Below are positions 34,125-44,682 of a DNA stretch of 64,000 nt, piece after piece. The notes beneath the pieces are model-generated. The model made no database searches. It saw nothing but the letters and a program-made list of their open reading frames with translations, and had not been told where the DNA came from. This stretch comes from Chryseobacterium oryzae (lineage in GTDB: Bacteria > Bacteroidota > Bacteroidia > Flavobacteriales > Weeksellaceae). The position numbers and the translations under genes are program-made. Numbering within the stretch: the stretch's first letter is position 1; every line of letters starts with the position of its first letter. The stretch covers positions 434,001 to 498,000 of the forward strand of contig NZ_CP094529.1 of NCBI RefSeq assembly GCF_022811665.1, read 5' to 3'.

Positions 34125-35048
34125 TTATTTTTTAGGTAAAAAAATCTCTGCGAGCATACAGCGTGCACTTCCTCCGCCATTTACTTCAATTGTATGGAGA
34201 TCCAAATAGATAATTTCACAATATTTTTCAATATTTTCAATCTGATTTTTATCTAAAGATTGGTATGCAGTCTGGCTCATTACCAAAAACTTTTCACCCT
34301 CTTTATTTTGTAACTGAAGCATATTTCCGGCAAACTGTTGCATTTGCTCTTCGGTAATTTCTATAATTTCTTTTCCCGAATTTTTAATGGTTTCAATTAC
34401 TTTGCTTCTTTCCAGTTCATCATCAATACAATCTAAGCAGATGACTACAAAGCGGTCTGCAACGCACATCATTACATTGGTATGGTAAATTGGCAGTCTT
34501 TCGTCTCCAACCGTCTGAAAAGAATGGAAAACGATGGGTTGAAACCCGTATTTTTCGCAAAATTCTCTGAAAAGATGTTCGTCTAATCTTAAGGAAATAG
34601 ATCCGTAAGCAATTTTATGATCATGATCGAAAATCATGCTTCCTGTTCCTTCCAAAAAATGACCCTGAGTTTCAGGAAAAGACCAATCATCTATTTCTGA
34701 AACTTCAAAACCTTGGTTTTTAATGGTTTCTATGATGTCTTCTCTTCTTTCCACTCTTCGATTGGATGCAAACATTGGGTAAAGAACTACTTTTCCGTCT
34801 TTATGAAAACTTACCCAGTTATTAGGGAAAATAGAGTCTGGAGTATGAGGATCTAAAGTATCTTTAATACTGATAACATTAATTCCTTTGCTTTTCAGTT
34901 TTTCAGCAAAAACTTTATATTCAGCTAAAGCTTTAGACTGTATATCTGCTCCTTTTTGTTCAATCTGAAAATAATTATTCTCTGCCGTTTCTGCATTATA
35001 TCCGAATGCAATGGGCTCTATCATTAATACCGTATCTGTTGTCTGCAT
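34125..35048 (-). CDS. ctlX: Citrulline-utilization hydrolase CtlX-like (amidinotransferase fold)
   Basis: The 307-residue protein has the five-bladed propeller signature of arginine deiminase relatives. Its motifs are DSIFPNNWVSFH near residue 70, GTGSMIFDH near 135, YHTNVMMC near 195 and a C-terminal catalytic Cys in GGGSARCMLAE (about 298). It matches the family called CtlX, proposed to act on citrulline or related guanidino/ureido compounds. A second enzyme of the same fold is encoded 80 bases upstream on the same strand, suggesting a small arginine/citrulline pathway. The exact substrate is uncertain. Confidence 0.85.
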   Translation of the reverse strand: MQTTDTVLMIEPIAFGYNAETAENNYFQIEQKGADIQSKALAEYKVFAEKLKSKGINVISIKDTLDPHTPDSIFPNNWVSFHKDGKVVLYPMFASNRRVERREDIIETIKNQGFEVSEIDDWSFPETQGHFLEGTGSMIFDHDHKIAYGSISLRLDEHLFREFCEKYGFQPIVFHSFQTVGDERLPIYHTNVMMCVADRFVVICLDCIDDELERSKVIETIKNSGKEIIEITEEQMQQFAGNMLQLQNKEGEKFLVMSQTAYQSLDKNQIENIEKYCEIIYLDLHTIEVNGGGSARCMLAEIFLPKK

Positions 35049-35128
35049 ATTTTATTTTTTTTGAATTTTGCTGAACTTCCGTAACAAATTTTTGCTTTAA
35101 AATTTATAATTCAGTTACCTGAACTTTA

Positions 35129-36043
35129 TTATTCTCTAACCAATGGCATGGTAGAACAACGAAGGAGTCCGCCCATTTTAGAAATTTCTCGGTAAGGAAT
35201 TTCTTCCACCGTGATTCCCCATTCGTTTCTAAAATGATTATTCATTCTTGTAAAAGTTTTATCTGAGACGATAACTTCCGGCGAAATAGAGAAAATATTA
35301 GGAAACATTTCAAACATTTCTTCGTCTGTAACTTGGAAGCAGTTTTCTTCTCCGAAAATATCAATAATTAAATTATAATCGCTTTCATCTACAAATCCGT
35401 TCTTATAAATAATGCATTTGTCTTTCCCAATCGGATTAAAAGTACAGTCTAAATGTAAAATTCCCTGATATGGCTCTTTGTCATTTTTTTTCAGCTCCAG
35501 ATCAATAATTCTCTTTTTCGGAAAATATTCTTTAAGAATTTCAATTGCATATTCGTTGGTACGTGCTGTTTTATAGCTTCTGTAATCTTCACTAAAGCAG
35601 GTTCCTATGAAAAGAAAATCGTTCCAAACAATTACATCGCCTCCTTCAATATGAGCAGTTTCCGGTAGGTTGATGATTTTTCTCCATTCTACCTTTTCAA
35701 AAACTTTTTTGTATGCATCCTGCTCATCGGCTCTGTCTGTAATTACATTAGAAATAATCATTTTGTCGTCTATAACGAACGCGACATCTCTTGCAAAAAC
35801 CTGGTTGTAATCTTCAATAATATCGGGACGGAAAACCTGCACATCGTATTTCTTAAGAACGGCTTCAAAAGCATTCATTTCGCTAATGATATCCTGTTCT
35901 TTAGGGTAAATATTGTGTTGTATAGTATGATAAGATTTGGCATCGTAACTTTCTTCCAGAGTAGGAACCGATCCCATAGAACTTGGCTGTCCCAGTACAA
36001 CAGATTTTAATCTTCCTGTTTCGTTTTTAATATTTAATTTCAT
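35129..36043 (-). CDS. Arginine deiminase-related amidinotransferase-fold enzyme
   Basis: The 304-residue protein shares the guanidino-modifying fold. It has ARDVAFVID near residue 88, the Glu-Gly-Gly-Asp block HIEGGDVIVW near 135, HLDCTF near 200 and the catalytic Cys in GGLLRCSTMPLVRE at the C-terminus. The last block is typical of arginine deiminases and dimethylarginine hydrolases. It precedes ctlX in the same direction, so both probably process arginine derivatives. A -7 element lies at 36061-36068. Confidence 0.85.
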   Translation of the reverse strand: MKLNIKNETGRLKSVVLGQPSSMGSVPTLEESYDAKSYHTIQHNIYPKEQDIISEMNAFEAVLKKYDVQVFRPDIIEDYNQVFARDVAFVIDDKMIISNVITDRADEQDAYKKVFEKVEWRKIINLPETAHIEGGDVIVWNDFLFIGTCFSEDYRSYKTARTNEYAIEILKEYFPKKRIIDLELKKNDKEPYQGILHLDCTFNPIGKDKCIIYKNGFVDESDYNLIIDIFGEENCFQVTDEEMFEMFPNIFSISPEVIVSDKTFTRMNNHFRNEWGITVEEIPYREISKMGGLLRCSTMPLVRE

Positions 36044-36060
36044 AAATAATGAGAATTAAG

Positions 36061-36068
36061 CAAATATA
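36061..36068 (-). promoter_or_regulatory. -7 element of the amidinotransferase genes
   Basis: TATATTTG on the minus strand, 17 bases before the start codon of the first gene of the pair. It matches TAnnTTTG. Confidence 0.5.
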
Positions 36069-36249
36069 AACAAACGAAGGCTAAAGGAAAAGTTTTTTGC
36101 TTTACGGAAACCATAAGAAAATTTCAGGAATTTTGAAATTGGAAGAAATGCAATTTAAATCATCTGAAGTTTAAATAAAATTCAGATAGAATTATTAAGA
36201 TTGATGTTTTTTGTGAGGATAAAATCTTCCTATTTTATTTGCGGAATTT

Positions 36250-36588
36250 TTATTCTCTGTCAAAACGGGCTAGTTTTTTATCAATCCAAATCGTTGCAAA
36301 AGGGAAAAATGCAGCAATAATAGTAAACACAGTATCTTCATCATCCCACTGATATATTTTTCTCATCGAAGAAAGAAAAAGCAGATACATGGAGAAGAAA
36401 AGACCGTGCAAATTTCCGATTACAATAATGTATATTGTAGGCAATATACTTTCTTTGTCGGTACGAATCCAGATCATGGCTGTAAAAAGAAAAAACCAGG
36501 AAACGGCTTCTGCAAGACAGATTCGCTTAAACCATCTTATCATCTGTTCCTGAGAATATTTTGAAAAAAACCGTTCTATAAAATTCAT
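36250..36588 (-). CDS. DUF3817 membrane protein
   Basis: The 112-residue protein has three predicted membrane helices and the DUF3817 pattern. The first helix contains CLAEAVSWFFLF, the second IVIGNLHGLFFSMYLLF, and the C-terminus FFPFATIWIDKK. The His between the Gly residues of the second helix is conserved in the family as I recall it. Function is unknown. It lies 38 bases downstream of nadD on the same strand and may share its transcript. Confidence 0.82.
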   Translation of the reverse strand: MNFIERFFSKYSQEQMIRWFKRICLAEAVSWFFLFTAMIWIRTDKESILPTIYIIVIGNLHGLFFSMYLLFLSSMRKIYQWDDEDTVFTIIAAFFPFATIWIDKKLARFDRE

Positions 36589-36626
36589 TATTAACTAACT
36601 TTAAAAGTTATTTTTAGCATCTGCAT

Positions 36627-37214
36627 TTAATCTCTATAAAAATTGCTTCCGTCCAGATAATCGAAAACTTCCGGTGGCAACATTGGTCTAACATTCTTTC
36701 CGTCTTTAATCATATTTCTTATTTCTGTGGCAGAAAGCTCAATGATGGGAGCATGTATTACAGAAATATTATCGTGTTGAATGTTAGAAGTTTCTTTTGC
36801 CTGATTTGTGTCTATTCTTGGGTAAACAATTATATGATGATTTTCTATGAGAAGATCAGCATTTTTCCATTTGTGAAGAGAGTTTAAATTATCTTCACCC
36901 ATAATAAGGCTGAAAGAATAGTTTGGATATTTTTCTTTTAAATAAGTAAGAGTGTCTATGGTATAGCTGGGTGTGGGAAGTCCGAATTCTACATTAGAAG
37001 CTCGCATAGAAGGATAATTTTTTATTGCAAGTTCTACCATTTCTAGTCTGTTATTATCTTTTAAAAGAGTTTTTTTCTCTTTGAAAGGATTTTGGGGACT
37101 CACTACAAACCAGAGCTCATTCATGTCCGAATTTTCCAGAATATAGTTTGCCAAAATTAAATGCCCAATATGAATAGGATTAAAAGAACCGAAAAATAAG
37201 CCGATTTTTTTCAT
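36627..37214 (-). CDS. nadD: Nicotinate-nucleotide adenylyltransferase
   Basis: The 195-residue protein begins with the nucleotidyltransferase motif GSFNPIHIGHL (HxGH). It continues with VVSPQNPFKEKKTLL, MGEDNLNSLHKWK and the C-terminal ISATEIR-like block LSATEIRNMI. NadD transfers AMP to nicotinate mononucleotide in NAD synthesis. Length and motifs are normal. It precedes DUF3817 and follows recJ, all on the minus strand. Confidence 0.95.
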   Translation of the reverse strand: MKKIGLFFGSFNPIHIGHLILANYILENSDMNELWFVVSPQNPFKEKKTLLKDNNRLEMVELAIKNYPSMRASNVEFGLPTPSYTIDTLTYLKEKYPNYSFSLIMGEDNLNSLHKWKNADLLIENHHIIVYPRIDTNQAKETSNIQHDNISVIHAPIIELSATEIRNMIKDGKNVRPMLPPEVFDYLDGSNFYRD

Positions 37215-37324
37215 TTTTAGAACTTTGAAATTATTGTAGCTTCTGGTTTTAAATTAATTTTGAATTTAGAATTGAATTTCAAATCAGTTTTAAGTTTCCA
37301 ATGGAACTTTCCGTGAAATTTACC

Positions 37325-39037
37325 TTAATCTCTGAATTTTACGTCTTTTATATTCAGGCAGTGGGTAACATTTCCTTTCCAATGATTTTCTTCGAGAGTA
37401 AAGGCGATATCGAAAGATTTACTTCTGAAATCATCCGCAAACTGTCCCAATTTAAAGCCAATACATTCAATATTTCTACCGGTAGATTCTTGTCTGATGT
37501 AAAATTTAAGGTGATTATTATCTTTTCCCATCGTTTTTACATACCCTGAAATTTTTTGGTTTTTCAAAACAAGATTTGGTTTCATATTGTGAGGTCCAAA
37601 AGGGGCAAGCTTTCGGTGAAAATTAATAAAATCACGGTTAATTTCATCAATATGAACCTCAGAATCTATTGTAATAGAAGGTTCTTTCTGATGTTCCTGA
37701 ATTTTTTCGGCAACTATTTTTTCAAATTTAATTTTGAATTCCTCAAAATTGCTCTTTTCCATAGAAAGTCCTGCTGCGGCATGATGACCGCCGAATTTCA
37801 GGAAATATTCCGAACACATATCCAATGCTTCATGTACATCAAAATCGGATACAGACCGAGCCGAAGCTACCATTTCACCATTATTACCGTCTGTAAAAAC
37901 CAAAGTAGGTTTATAATACGTTTCGGTAAGCCTTGAAGCTACAATTCCTATAACGCCTTTATTCCATTCCGGATGATAAACGATGGTAGAAAATTTGGTT
38001 TCCTGCTGAGATTCTATAATTTGGTTGAGTGCTGAAAGAGTAGAATTCATGTCCAGCTCTCGCCTTTCATCATTCAGATTCATGATATCGCTTACAATTT
38101 GATGGGCATGCTTCAGATTATCCGAAACCATGAGTTCAACAGCGGCTTTACCATGTGAAATTCTTCCTGCGGCATTAATTTTTGGAGCGATTTCAAAAAC
38201 AATATTAGATATTTCGAAATGAGATAGCTTATCTTCAGGAATTAAAAGTCTAAGCCCCATATTTCGGGTTTTTCTCAGAGTTTTAAGTCCCATTTTTGCC
38301 AAAACTCTGTTTTCTCCCGTCATAGAAACGATATCTGCTGCAATAGAGATAGCCAGAAGATCTGTAAGCTCAAAAAGTTCTGCTTCCGGAATTTTGTAAA
38401 TCGTATTAAGTCCTTGGCAAAGCTTAAAACCAACACCACAACCCGAAAGTTCTTTAAAAGGGTATCTACAATCACTTCTTTTAGGATCGAGAACTGCTGT
38501 AGCATTAGGAATTTCTTCTCCCGGCAAATGGTGGTCGCAGATAATAAATTCAATATCCTTGCTTTTGGCATAATTAATCATGTCGATTGCTTTTATACCG
38601 CAATCTAAAGCAACAATAAGGGTAAAACCGTTTTCTTTGGCGAAATCTATTCCTTCGGTGGAAATACCGTAACCTTCGGAATTTCTGTCGGGAATATAAA
38701 AATCTAAATATTTTTTCTGAACAATTTTACTCAAATAAAGATACATTAAGGCAACAGCAGTGGTTCCGTCTACATCGTAATCTCCATATACCAATATTTT
38801 TTCTCCGTTTTCGATAGCTGTAGCAATGCGTTCTACCGCTTTTTGCATGTCTGCCATTAAAAACGGACTGTGGATATCGGTCATATTGGGTTTGAAAAAT
38901 TCTCTTGCCTTCCGATAATTGTCAATTCCTCTGAGAACTAGCAGTTTGGATTCAAATGTTCCAAAACCAAGTGACGAACTTAATCCGTCCACAATTTCTT
39001 CATCGGGTTCGGGCTTGTAAATCCATTTTTGACTCAT
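37325..39037 (-). CDS. recJ: Single-stranded-DNA-specific exonuclease RecJ
   Basis: The 570-residue protein has the DHH nuclease motifs GDYDVDGTTA (residues 85-94), CDHHLPGE (about 166), APKINAAGRI (about 280) and the DHHA1 block FGGHHAAAGL (about 420). A C-terminal OB-type region follows. RecJ digests single-stranded DNA 5' to 3' in recombination and mismatch repair. The start ATG is only four bases from a full -7 element, so the message may be leaderless. Confidence 0.96.
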   Translation of the reverse strand: MSQKWIYKPEPDEEIVDGLSSSLGFGTFESKLLVLRGIDNYRKAREFFKPNMTDIHSPFLMADMQKAVERIATAIENGEKILVYGDYDVDGTTAVALMYLYLSKIVQKKYLDFYIPDRNSEGYGISTEGIDFAKENGFTLIVALDCGIKAIDMINYAKSKDIEFIICDHHLPGEEIPNATAVLDPKRSDCRYPFKELSGCGVGFKLCQGLNTIYKIPEAELFELTDLLAISIAADIVSMTGENRVLAKMGLKTLRKTRNMGLRLLIPEDKLSHFEISNIVFEIAPKINAAGRISHGKAAVELMVSDNLKHAHQIVSDIMNLNDERRELDMNSTLSALNQIIESQQETKFSTIVYHPEWNKGVIGIVASRLTETYYKPTLVFTDGNNGEMVASARSVSDFDVHEALDMCSEYFLKFGGHHAAAGLSMEKSNFEEFKIKFEKIVAEKIQEHQKEPSITIDSEVHIDEINRDFINFHRKLAPFGPHNMKPNLVLKNQKISGYVKTMGKDNNHLKFYIRQESTGRNIECIGFKLGQFADDFRSKSFDIAFTLEENHWKGNVTHCLNIKDVKFRD

Positions 39038-39041
39038 TTCA

Positions 39042-39049
39042 CAAAAATA
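39042..39049 (-). promoter_or_regulatory. -7 element at the recJ start codon
   Basis: TATTTTTG on the minus strand ends four bases before the recJ ATG. Transcription would start at or next to the start codon. Confidence 0.55.
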
Positions 39050-39095
39050 GGGAATTAAAATTTAAAAGTAACGTTTATTGCTTACGTTAAATGTT

Positions 39096-39126
39096 AAAAA
39101 AAACCGTTCAGAAATTGAACGGTTTT
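39096..39126 (-). terminator. Terminator after the ABC-F gene
   Basis: Perfect 11-bp inverted repeat (39100-39110 with 39116-39126), followed on the minus strand by T residues. Confidence 0.8.
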
Positions 39127-39132
39127 AAATAG

Positions 39133-40827
<1,695 letters not shown>

Positions 40828-40874
40828 TTATACGAAAGCAAAATTTGTATATTTAACTTATAAAATCAGAAATA

Positions 40875-41333
40875 ATGAAGATTGAAAAAACCGTAAGAAT
40901 ACTTAATAAAAGAGCTCGATTTGAGTATGAAATTTTAGAAGAAATAGAGGCAGGTATGGTCTTGACGGGTACAGAAATAAAATCTTTGCGTTCTTCCAAG
41001 GCTTCTATTACAGAATCGTTCTGTCAGTTTATTGATGGGGAATTGTATATTATAAATATGATGATTGATGAGTATAAATTAGGTACTTTTTACAACCACA
41101 AAACAAAAAGGGAACGAAAGTTGCTGTTGCACAAAAAGGAATTGGCAAAATTCGAAAAAAAGCTGAAAGATGCAGGGAATACGATTGTTCCTTTAAAGCT
41201 TTATATTAATGATAACGGTAAGGCTAAAATATTGATAGCCTTAGCAAGAGGAAAAAAACTCTTCGATAAAAGGGAAGCCATTAAAGATAGAGAAAATAAA
41301 AGAAACCTCAGTAGAATATTAAAGAAAAGTTAA
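40875..41333 (+). CDS. smpB: SsrA-binding protein SmpB
   Basis: The 152-residue protein has the SmpB core: NKRARFEYEILEEIEAG, GTEIKSLR, and the C-terminal region with ALARGKKLFDKREAIKDR. SmpB binds tmRNA and brings it to stalled ribosomes. The basic tail that enters the mRNA channel is present (ENKRNLSRILKKS). The gene is divergent from the ABC-F gene and stands alone. Confidence 0.97.
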   Translation: MKIEKTVRILNKRARFEYEILEEIEAGMVLTGTEIKSLRSSKASITESFCQFIDGELYIINMMIDEYKLGTFYNHKTKRERKLLLHKKELAKFEKKLKDAGNTIVPLKLYINDNGKAKILIALARGKKLFDKREAIKDRENKRNLSRILKKS

Positions 41334-41350
41334 AAATCATCTTGAAAACT

Positions 41351-41381
41351 TTGTTTATAAAGAAAAATTATATTTATTTTG
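41351..41381 (+). promoter_or_regulatory. Promoter of the OmpA-family gene (TTG-N20-TTATTTTG)
   Basis: TTG at 41351-41353 and TTATTTTG at 41374-41381 (7 of 8 matches to TAnnTTTG) are 20 bases apart. The start codon follows 29 bases later. Confidence 0.55.
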
Positions 41382-41410
41382 CAATATCAATTATTTAATC
41401 ATTTAATTCT

Positions 41411-42883
41411 ATGAAAAATCTAAAATTAGGAATTTCAGCATTGGCGCTTACTGTCGCTTCTACTGTGTTCGCTCAGACTACCAACAATCCGTGGATGATC
41501 GGAGTTGGTGCTCACGCGGAAAATCACCTTGCACAGGGAAGTAATTTCAGTAATACATTCTCTGCTACAAATTTGACGAAGACTATGTTCAATACGAGCA
41601 ACTTCTCAATCACTCCACCATTGTCTAAATTAACTGTTGCCAGAAATATTGGTAAAGGTTTTGTAATTGACTGGCAGACTACTGTTGGTAATGTTGAAAA
41701 CAAGAGATTCAACATGGGGAAAGAATTTTTCCTACAAACAGGTCTTGGTTTACAGGTGAAAGCTGCAGGTATTCTTTGGAACGAAGAATCTTGGTTTGAC
41801 CCTTACTTAAGAGTTGGTGCTAACTATTTAAGACACGATCATACTTCTCTTTCTTTCCCAAGAACTGATGCTAATGGTGTTTACGTTTTAAATGGAGAGA
41901 ACGGAAATGAAATGGGTAAAGCAAACTTCTTTAGCGTTGCTACTGGTGCTGGTCTTAACCTTTGGTTAACTAAAAACTTCGGTTTAGGTGTACAAGGTGA
42001 TTATGTATCAACTCCAGGAGACAAATCTAATGTTGCTAACTTCTGGCAAGCTTCTGCTTCTTTGAACTTTAGATTCGGGAACAGAGATAGAGATAAAGAT
42101 GGTATCTTAGACAAAGACGATTTGTGTCCAGATACTCCAGGTTTACCAGAATTCCAAGGATGTCCTGATACAGATGGAGATGGAGTTCCAGATAAAGACG
42201 ATCAATGTCCAGAAGTTCCTGGTCCAGTTGAAAACAATGGTTGTCCTTGGCCAGATACAGATGGTGACGGTGTAATCGACAAAGATGATGCTTGTCCTAC
42301 AGTAGCAGGTCCTGCTGAAAACAACGGTTGTCCTTGGCCAGACACAGATGGTGATGGTATCTTAGACAAAGATGATGCATGTCCTACAGTTCCTGGTTTA
42401 CCAGAATTCAACGGATGTCCTCCTCCACCAAAACCAGAGCCTGTTGAAGTAGTAATAACAAGAGAATTCAAAGATTTATTATTTGATTTCAACAAAGCTA
42501 CAATTAGACCGGAATCTAGTGGAAAATTAGATAACGCGGCTAAAATTATTAAAGATGCTCCAGCTCAAAACTTCATTATCGTTGGTATGACTGATGCTAA
42601 AGGTTCAGTTGCTTACAACCTAAACTTATCTAGACAAAGAGCTGCTGCTGTAGTTTCTGCTTTAGAAGCTAGAGGTGTTAACGGTAATTATCTTAAATCT
42701 ATTGGTATTGGATCGCAAGAGGCTACTCAGCCAGCTACAGCATCTGATGCAGATAGATTAGTAGACAGAAAAGTTGTTGTAAGAGCAATTTCTGGTGCTG
42801 ACTGGGATACTTACAAGAAAAATGACTTGCCAGTGAAAAAAACTTCAGGTAAGAAAAAAGTTTCCACTAAAAAAAGAAAATAA
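41411..42883 (+). CDS. OmpA-family outer-membrane protein with thrombospondin type 3 repeats
   Basis: The 490-residue protein has a signal peptide (1-22), an N-terminal eight-stranded-type barrel (about 25-220), four calcium-binding DxDGDGxxDxxDxCP repeats (about 225-335) and a C-terminal OmpA domain. The OmpA domain includes LLFDFNKATIRPES and the Asp/Arg pair region NLSRQRAAAV for peptidoglycan binding. It links the outer membrane to the cell wall and is probably abundant. After the OmpA domain comes a Lys-rich tail of about 20 residues. It is preceded by a near-consensus promoter and followed by a strong terminator. Confidence 0.94.
   Translation: MKNLKLGISALALTVASTVFAQTTNNPWMIGVGAHAENHLAQGSNFSNTFSATNLTKTMFNTSNFSITPPLSKLTVARNIGKGFVIDWQTTVGNVENKRFNMGKEFFLQTGLGLQVKAAGILWNEESWFDPYLRVGANYLRHDHTSLSFPRTDANGVYVLNGENGNEMGKANFFSVATGAGLNLWLTKNFGLGVQGDYVSTPGDKSNVANFWQASASLNFRFGNRDRDKDGILDKDDLCPDTPGLPEFQGCPDTDGDGVPDKDDQCPEVPGPVENNGCPWPDTDGDGVIDKDDACPTVAGPAENNGCPWPDTDGDGILDKDDACPTVPGLPEFNGCPPPPKPEPVEVVITREFKDLLFDFNKATIRPESSGKLDNAAKIIKDAPAQNFIIVGMTDAKGSVAYNLNLSRQRAAAVVSALEARGVNGNYLKSIGIGSQEATQPATASDADRLVDRKVVVRAISGADWDTYKKNDLPVKKTSGKKKVSTKKRK
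42087..42420 (+). repeat. In-frame repeats encoding thrombospondin type 3 units
   Basis: Four related units encode Asp-rich calcium-binding repeats. The last two full units have an exact 87-base (29-residue) period: the Cys codons of CPWPD lie at 42242 and 42329. The nucleotide identity between these two is high, making this a site of possible unit gain or loss. Confidence 0.8.
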
Positions 42884-42902
42884 TTAAATTTTCTAAATAA
42901 TT

Positions 42903-42935
42903 AATACCTCTGGTCTTCCAGAGGTATTTTTTTTG
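42903..42935 (+). terminator. Terminator after the OmpA-family gene
   Basis: Perfect 11-bp inverted repeat (42903-42913 with 42918-42928), followed by a T run. It is a strong intrinsic terminator. Confidence 0.9.
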
Positions 42936-42949
42936 TTGTTGATTTTAAG

Positions 42950-42957
42950 TAATTTTG
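42950..42957 (+). promoter_or_regulatory. -7 element of the yebC-like gene
   Basis: TAATTTTG, 18 bases before the start codon. Full TAnnTTTG match. Confidence 0.5.
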
Positions 42958-42975
42958 TGAAAATTTTAAAAACAA

Positions 42976-43716
42976 ATGGGAAGAGCGTTTGAATATAGAA
43001 AAGCCTCTAAAATGGCTCGTTGGGATAAAATGGCTAAAACTTTTTCTAAAATAGGAAAAGATATCGCATTGGCTGTAAAAGCAGGTGGTCCTGATCCGGA
43101 ATCTAATCCGGCGTTAAGAAGATGCATACAAAATGCAAAAGGGGCAAATATGCCGAAAGATAACGTAGAAAGAGCCATTAAAAAAGCTAGTGGTGCCGAT
43201 GCCGAGAATTATGAAGAAATTACCTATGAAGGTTATGGACAAGGGGGTGTTGCATTTTTTGTGGAATGTACAACCAACAATACAACCAGAACAGTTGCTA
43301 ATGTAAGGGCTGTTTTCAATAAGTTTGATGGCAATCTTGGCAAGAACGGAGAGCTTGCATTCATTTTCGATAGAAAAGGTATTTTTACAATCGACTTATC
43401 CAAAATCACTATGGATTGGGACGATTTTGAAATGGAAATGATTGATGGTGGCGCTGAAGATGTTGAAAAAGATGATGAAGAAGTAATGGTTACTACAGCT
43501 TTTGAAGATTTTGGTTCGCTTTCTCATAAATTGGACGAATTGGGTATCGAAGCTAAAAGTGCAGAGTTGCAAAGAATTCCTAACAATACAAAAGAGGTTT
43601 CTGAAGAGCAGTTTAAGGCAAATATGAAAATGCTGGAGCGTTTTGAAGAAGACGATGATGTACAAAACGTATATCACAATATGGAAATTACAGATGAGCA
43701 TTTAGAATCTCTGTAA
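42976..43716 (+). CDS. YebC/PmpR family protein
   Basis: The 246-residue protein begins MGRAFEYRKASKMARWDKMAKTFSKIGKDI-type sequence (start MGRAFEYRKASKMARWDK). It carries the family blocks NPALRRCIQNAKGANMPKDN and EITYEGYGQGGVAFFVEC. YebC/PmpR proteins were described as DNA-binding regulators, and more recent work links the family to translation of proline-rich stretches. The acidic C-terminal part is typical. The gene is monocistronic. Confidence 0.93.
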   Translation: MGRAFEYRKASKMARWDKMAKTFSKIGKDIALAVKAGGPDPESNPALRRCIQNAKGANMPKDNVERAIKKASGADAENYEEITYEGYGQGGVAFFVECTTNNTTRTVANVRAVFNKFDGNLGKNGELAFIFDRKGIFTIDLSKITMDWDDFEMEMIDGGAEDVEKDDEEVMVTTAFEDFGSLSHKLDELGIEAKSAELQRIPNNTKEVSEEQFKANMKMLERFEEDDDVQNVYHNMEITDEHLESL

Positions 43717-43856
43717 AAAATAATATTACATTCATATACAATTAATCTTCAATTGTTTTCTTTGCAAAAGAATCAATTGTGCAATCGCCATATTTGGTAA
43801 CAGAAAATACTGATTGATGGCGACCACATTTGGTTTCGAAAGATAAATAACTGCAA

Positions 43857-44681
43857 ATGAAACGAGATGTTGAATTGGTTGTAATTTCGGATGTCCACTT
43901 AGGAACTTATGGATGTAAGGCTAAAGAACTTTTGCGGTATCTCAATTCTATTCAACCGAAAACACTGGTTTTAAATGGTGATATTATAGATATTTGGCAG
44001 TTCAAAAAGTCTTACTTCCCTAAGCCTCATCTAAAGATTATTAAAAAAATAATCTCTTTAGCTACTAAAAGTACCGATGTTTACTACATAACCGGTAATC
44101 ATGATGAATTTTTCAGAAAATTTACAGATTTTGAGCTTGGAAAACTTAAAGTCTGCAATAAATTGTGTCTGACTGTAAATAACAAAAAAGCCTGGATGTT
44201 TCACGGCGATGTTTTCGATGCTTCCGTTCAGCATTCTAAGTGGATTGCAAAACTGGGGGGTAAAGGATATGATCTTCTTATTATCATCAACAATTTGGTG
44301 AATTGGTTTCTAGAGAAATTAGGCAAAGAGAAATATTCTTTCTCAAAGAAAATTAAAAACAACGTAAAAAAAGCAGTAAAATATATAGGTGATTTCGAGC
44401 TCACTGCTTCCGAACTTGCTATTGATAACAATTATGATTATGTAATCTGCGGACATATCCATCAACCTCAAATACGTGAAGTTGCCAATAAAAAAGGTTC
44501 TTGTACTTATCTCAATTCAGGAGACTGGATAGAAAATCTTTCAGCTTTGGAATTTCATAATAACGAATGGAAAATTTTCTATTATGAAGATCATAAACAC
44601 ATACTGAAAGAAGATGATTCTGAGGAAATCCGAGAAATCAACAATAGCGATTTAATGAAAATAGTAACCCAGTTTACATAA
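43857..44681 (+). CDS. UDP-2,3-diacylglucosamine diphosphatase-like phosphoesterase (LpxH-like)
   Basis: The 274-residue calcineurin-like phosphoesterase has ISDVHLG (residues 10-16), NGDIIDIWQF (40-49), TGNHDEFFR, FHGDVFD and CGHIHQP. These blocks fit the LpxH group, which cleaves UDP-diacylglucosamine in lipid A synthesis. Close relatives without that role exist in Bacteroidota, and a central insertion (about 125-170) is typical of them. It lies one base before a glycosyltransferase gene. The two are surely co-translated and probably make or modify a glycolipid. Confidence 0.8.
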   Translation: MKRDVELVVISDVHLGTYGCKAKELLRYLNSIQPKTLVLNGDIIDIWQFKKSYFPKPHLKIIKKIISLATKSTDVYYITGNHDEFFRKFTDFELGKLKVCNKLCLTVNNKKAWMFHGDVFDASVQHSKWIAKLGGKGYDLLIIINNLVNWFLEKLGKEKYSFSKKIKNNVKKAVKYIGDFELTASELAIDNNYDYVICGHIHQPQIREVANKKGSCTYLNSGDWIENLSALEFHNNEWKIFYYEDHKHILKEDDSEEIREINNSDLMKIVTQFT

Positions 44682-44682
44682 G

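Noticed and set aside
36120..36140. AATTTCA / TGAAATT inverted repeat in the gap before the DUF3817 gene
   Set aside because: No T run or promoter context; short and AT-rich, likely chance.
42087..42420. Repeats as a CRISPR array or noncoding satellite
   Set aside because: They are in frame and encode thrombospondin type 3 units of the OmpA protein.
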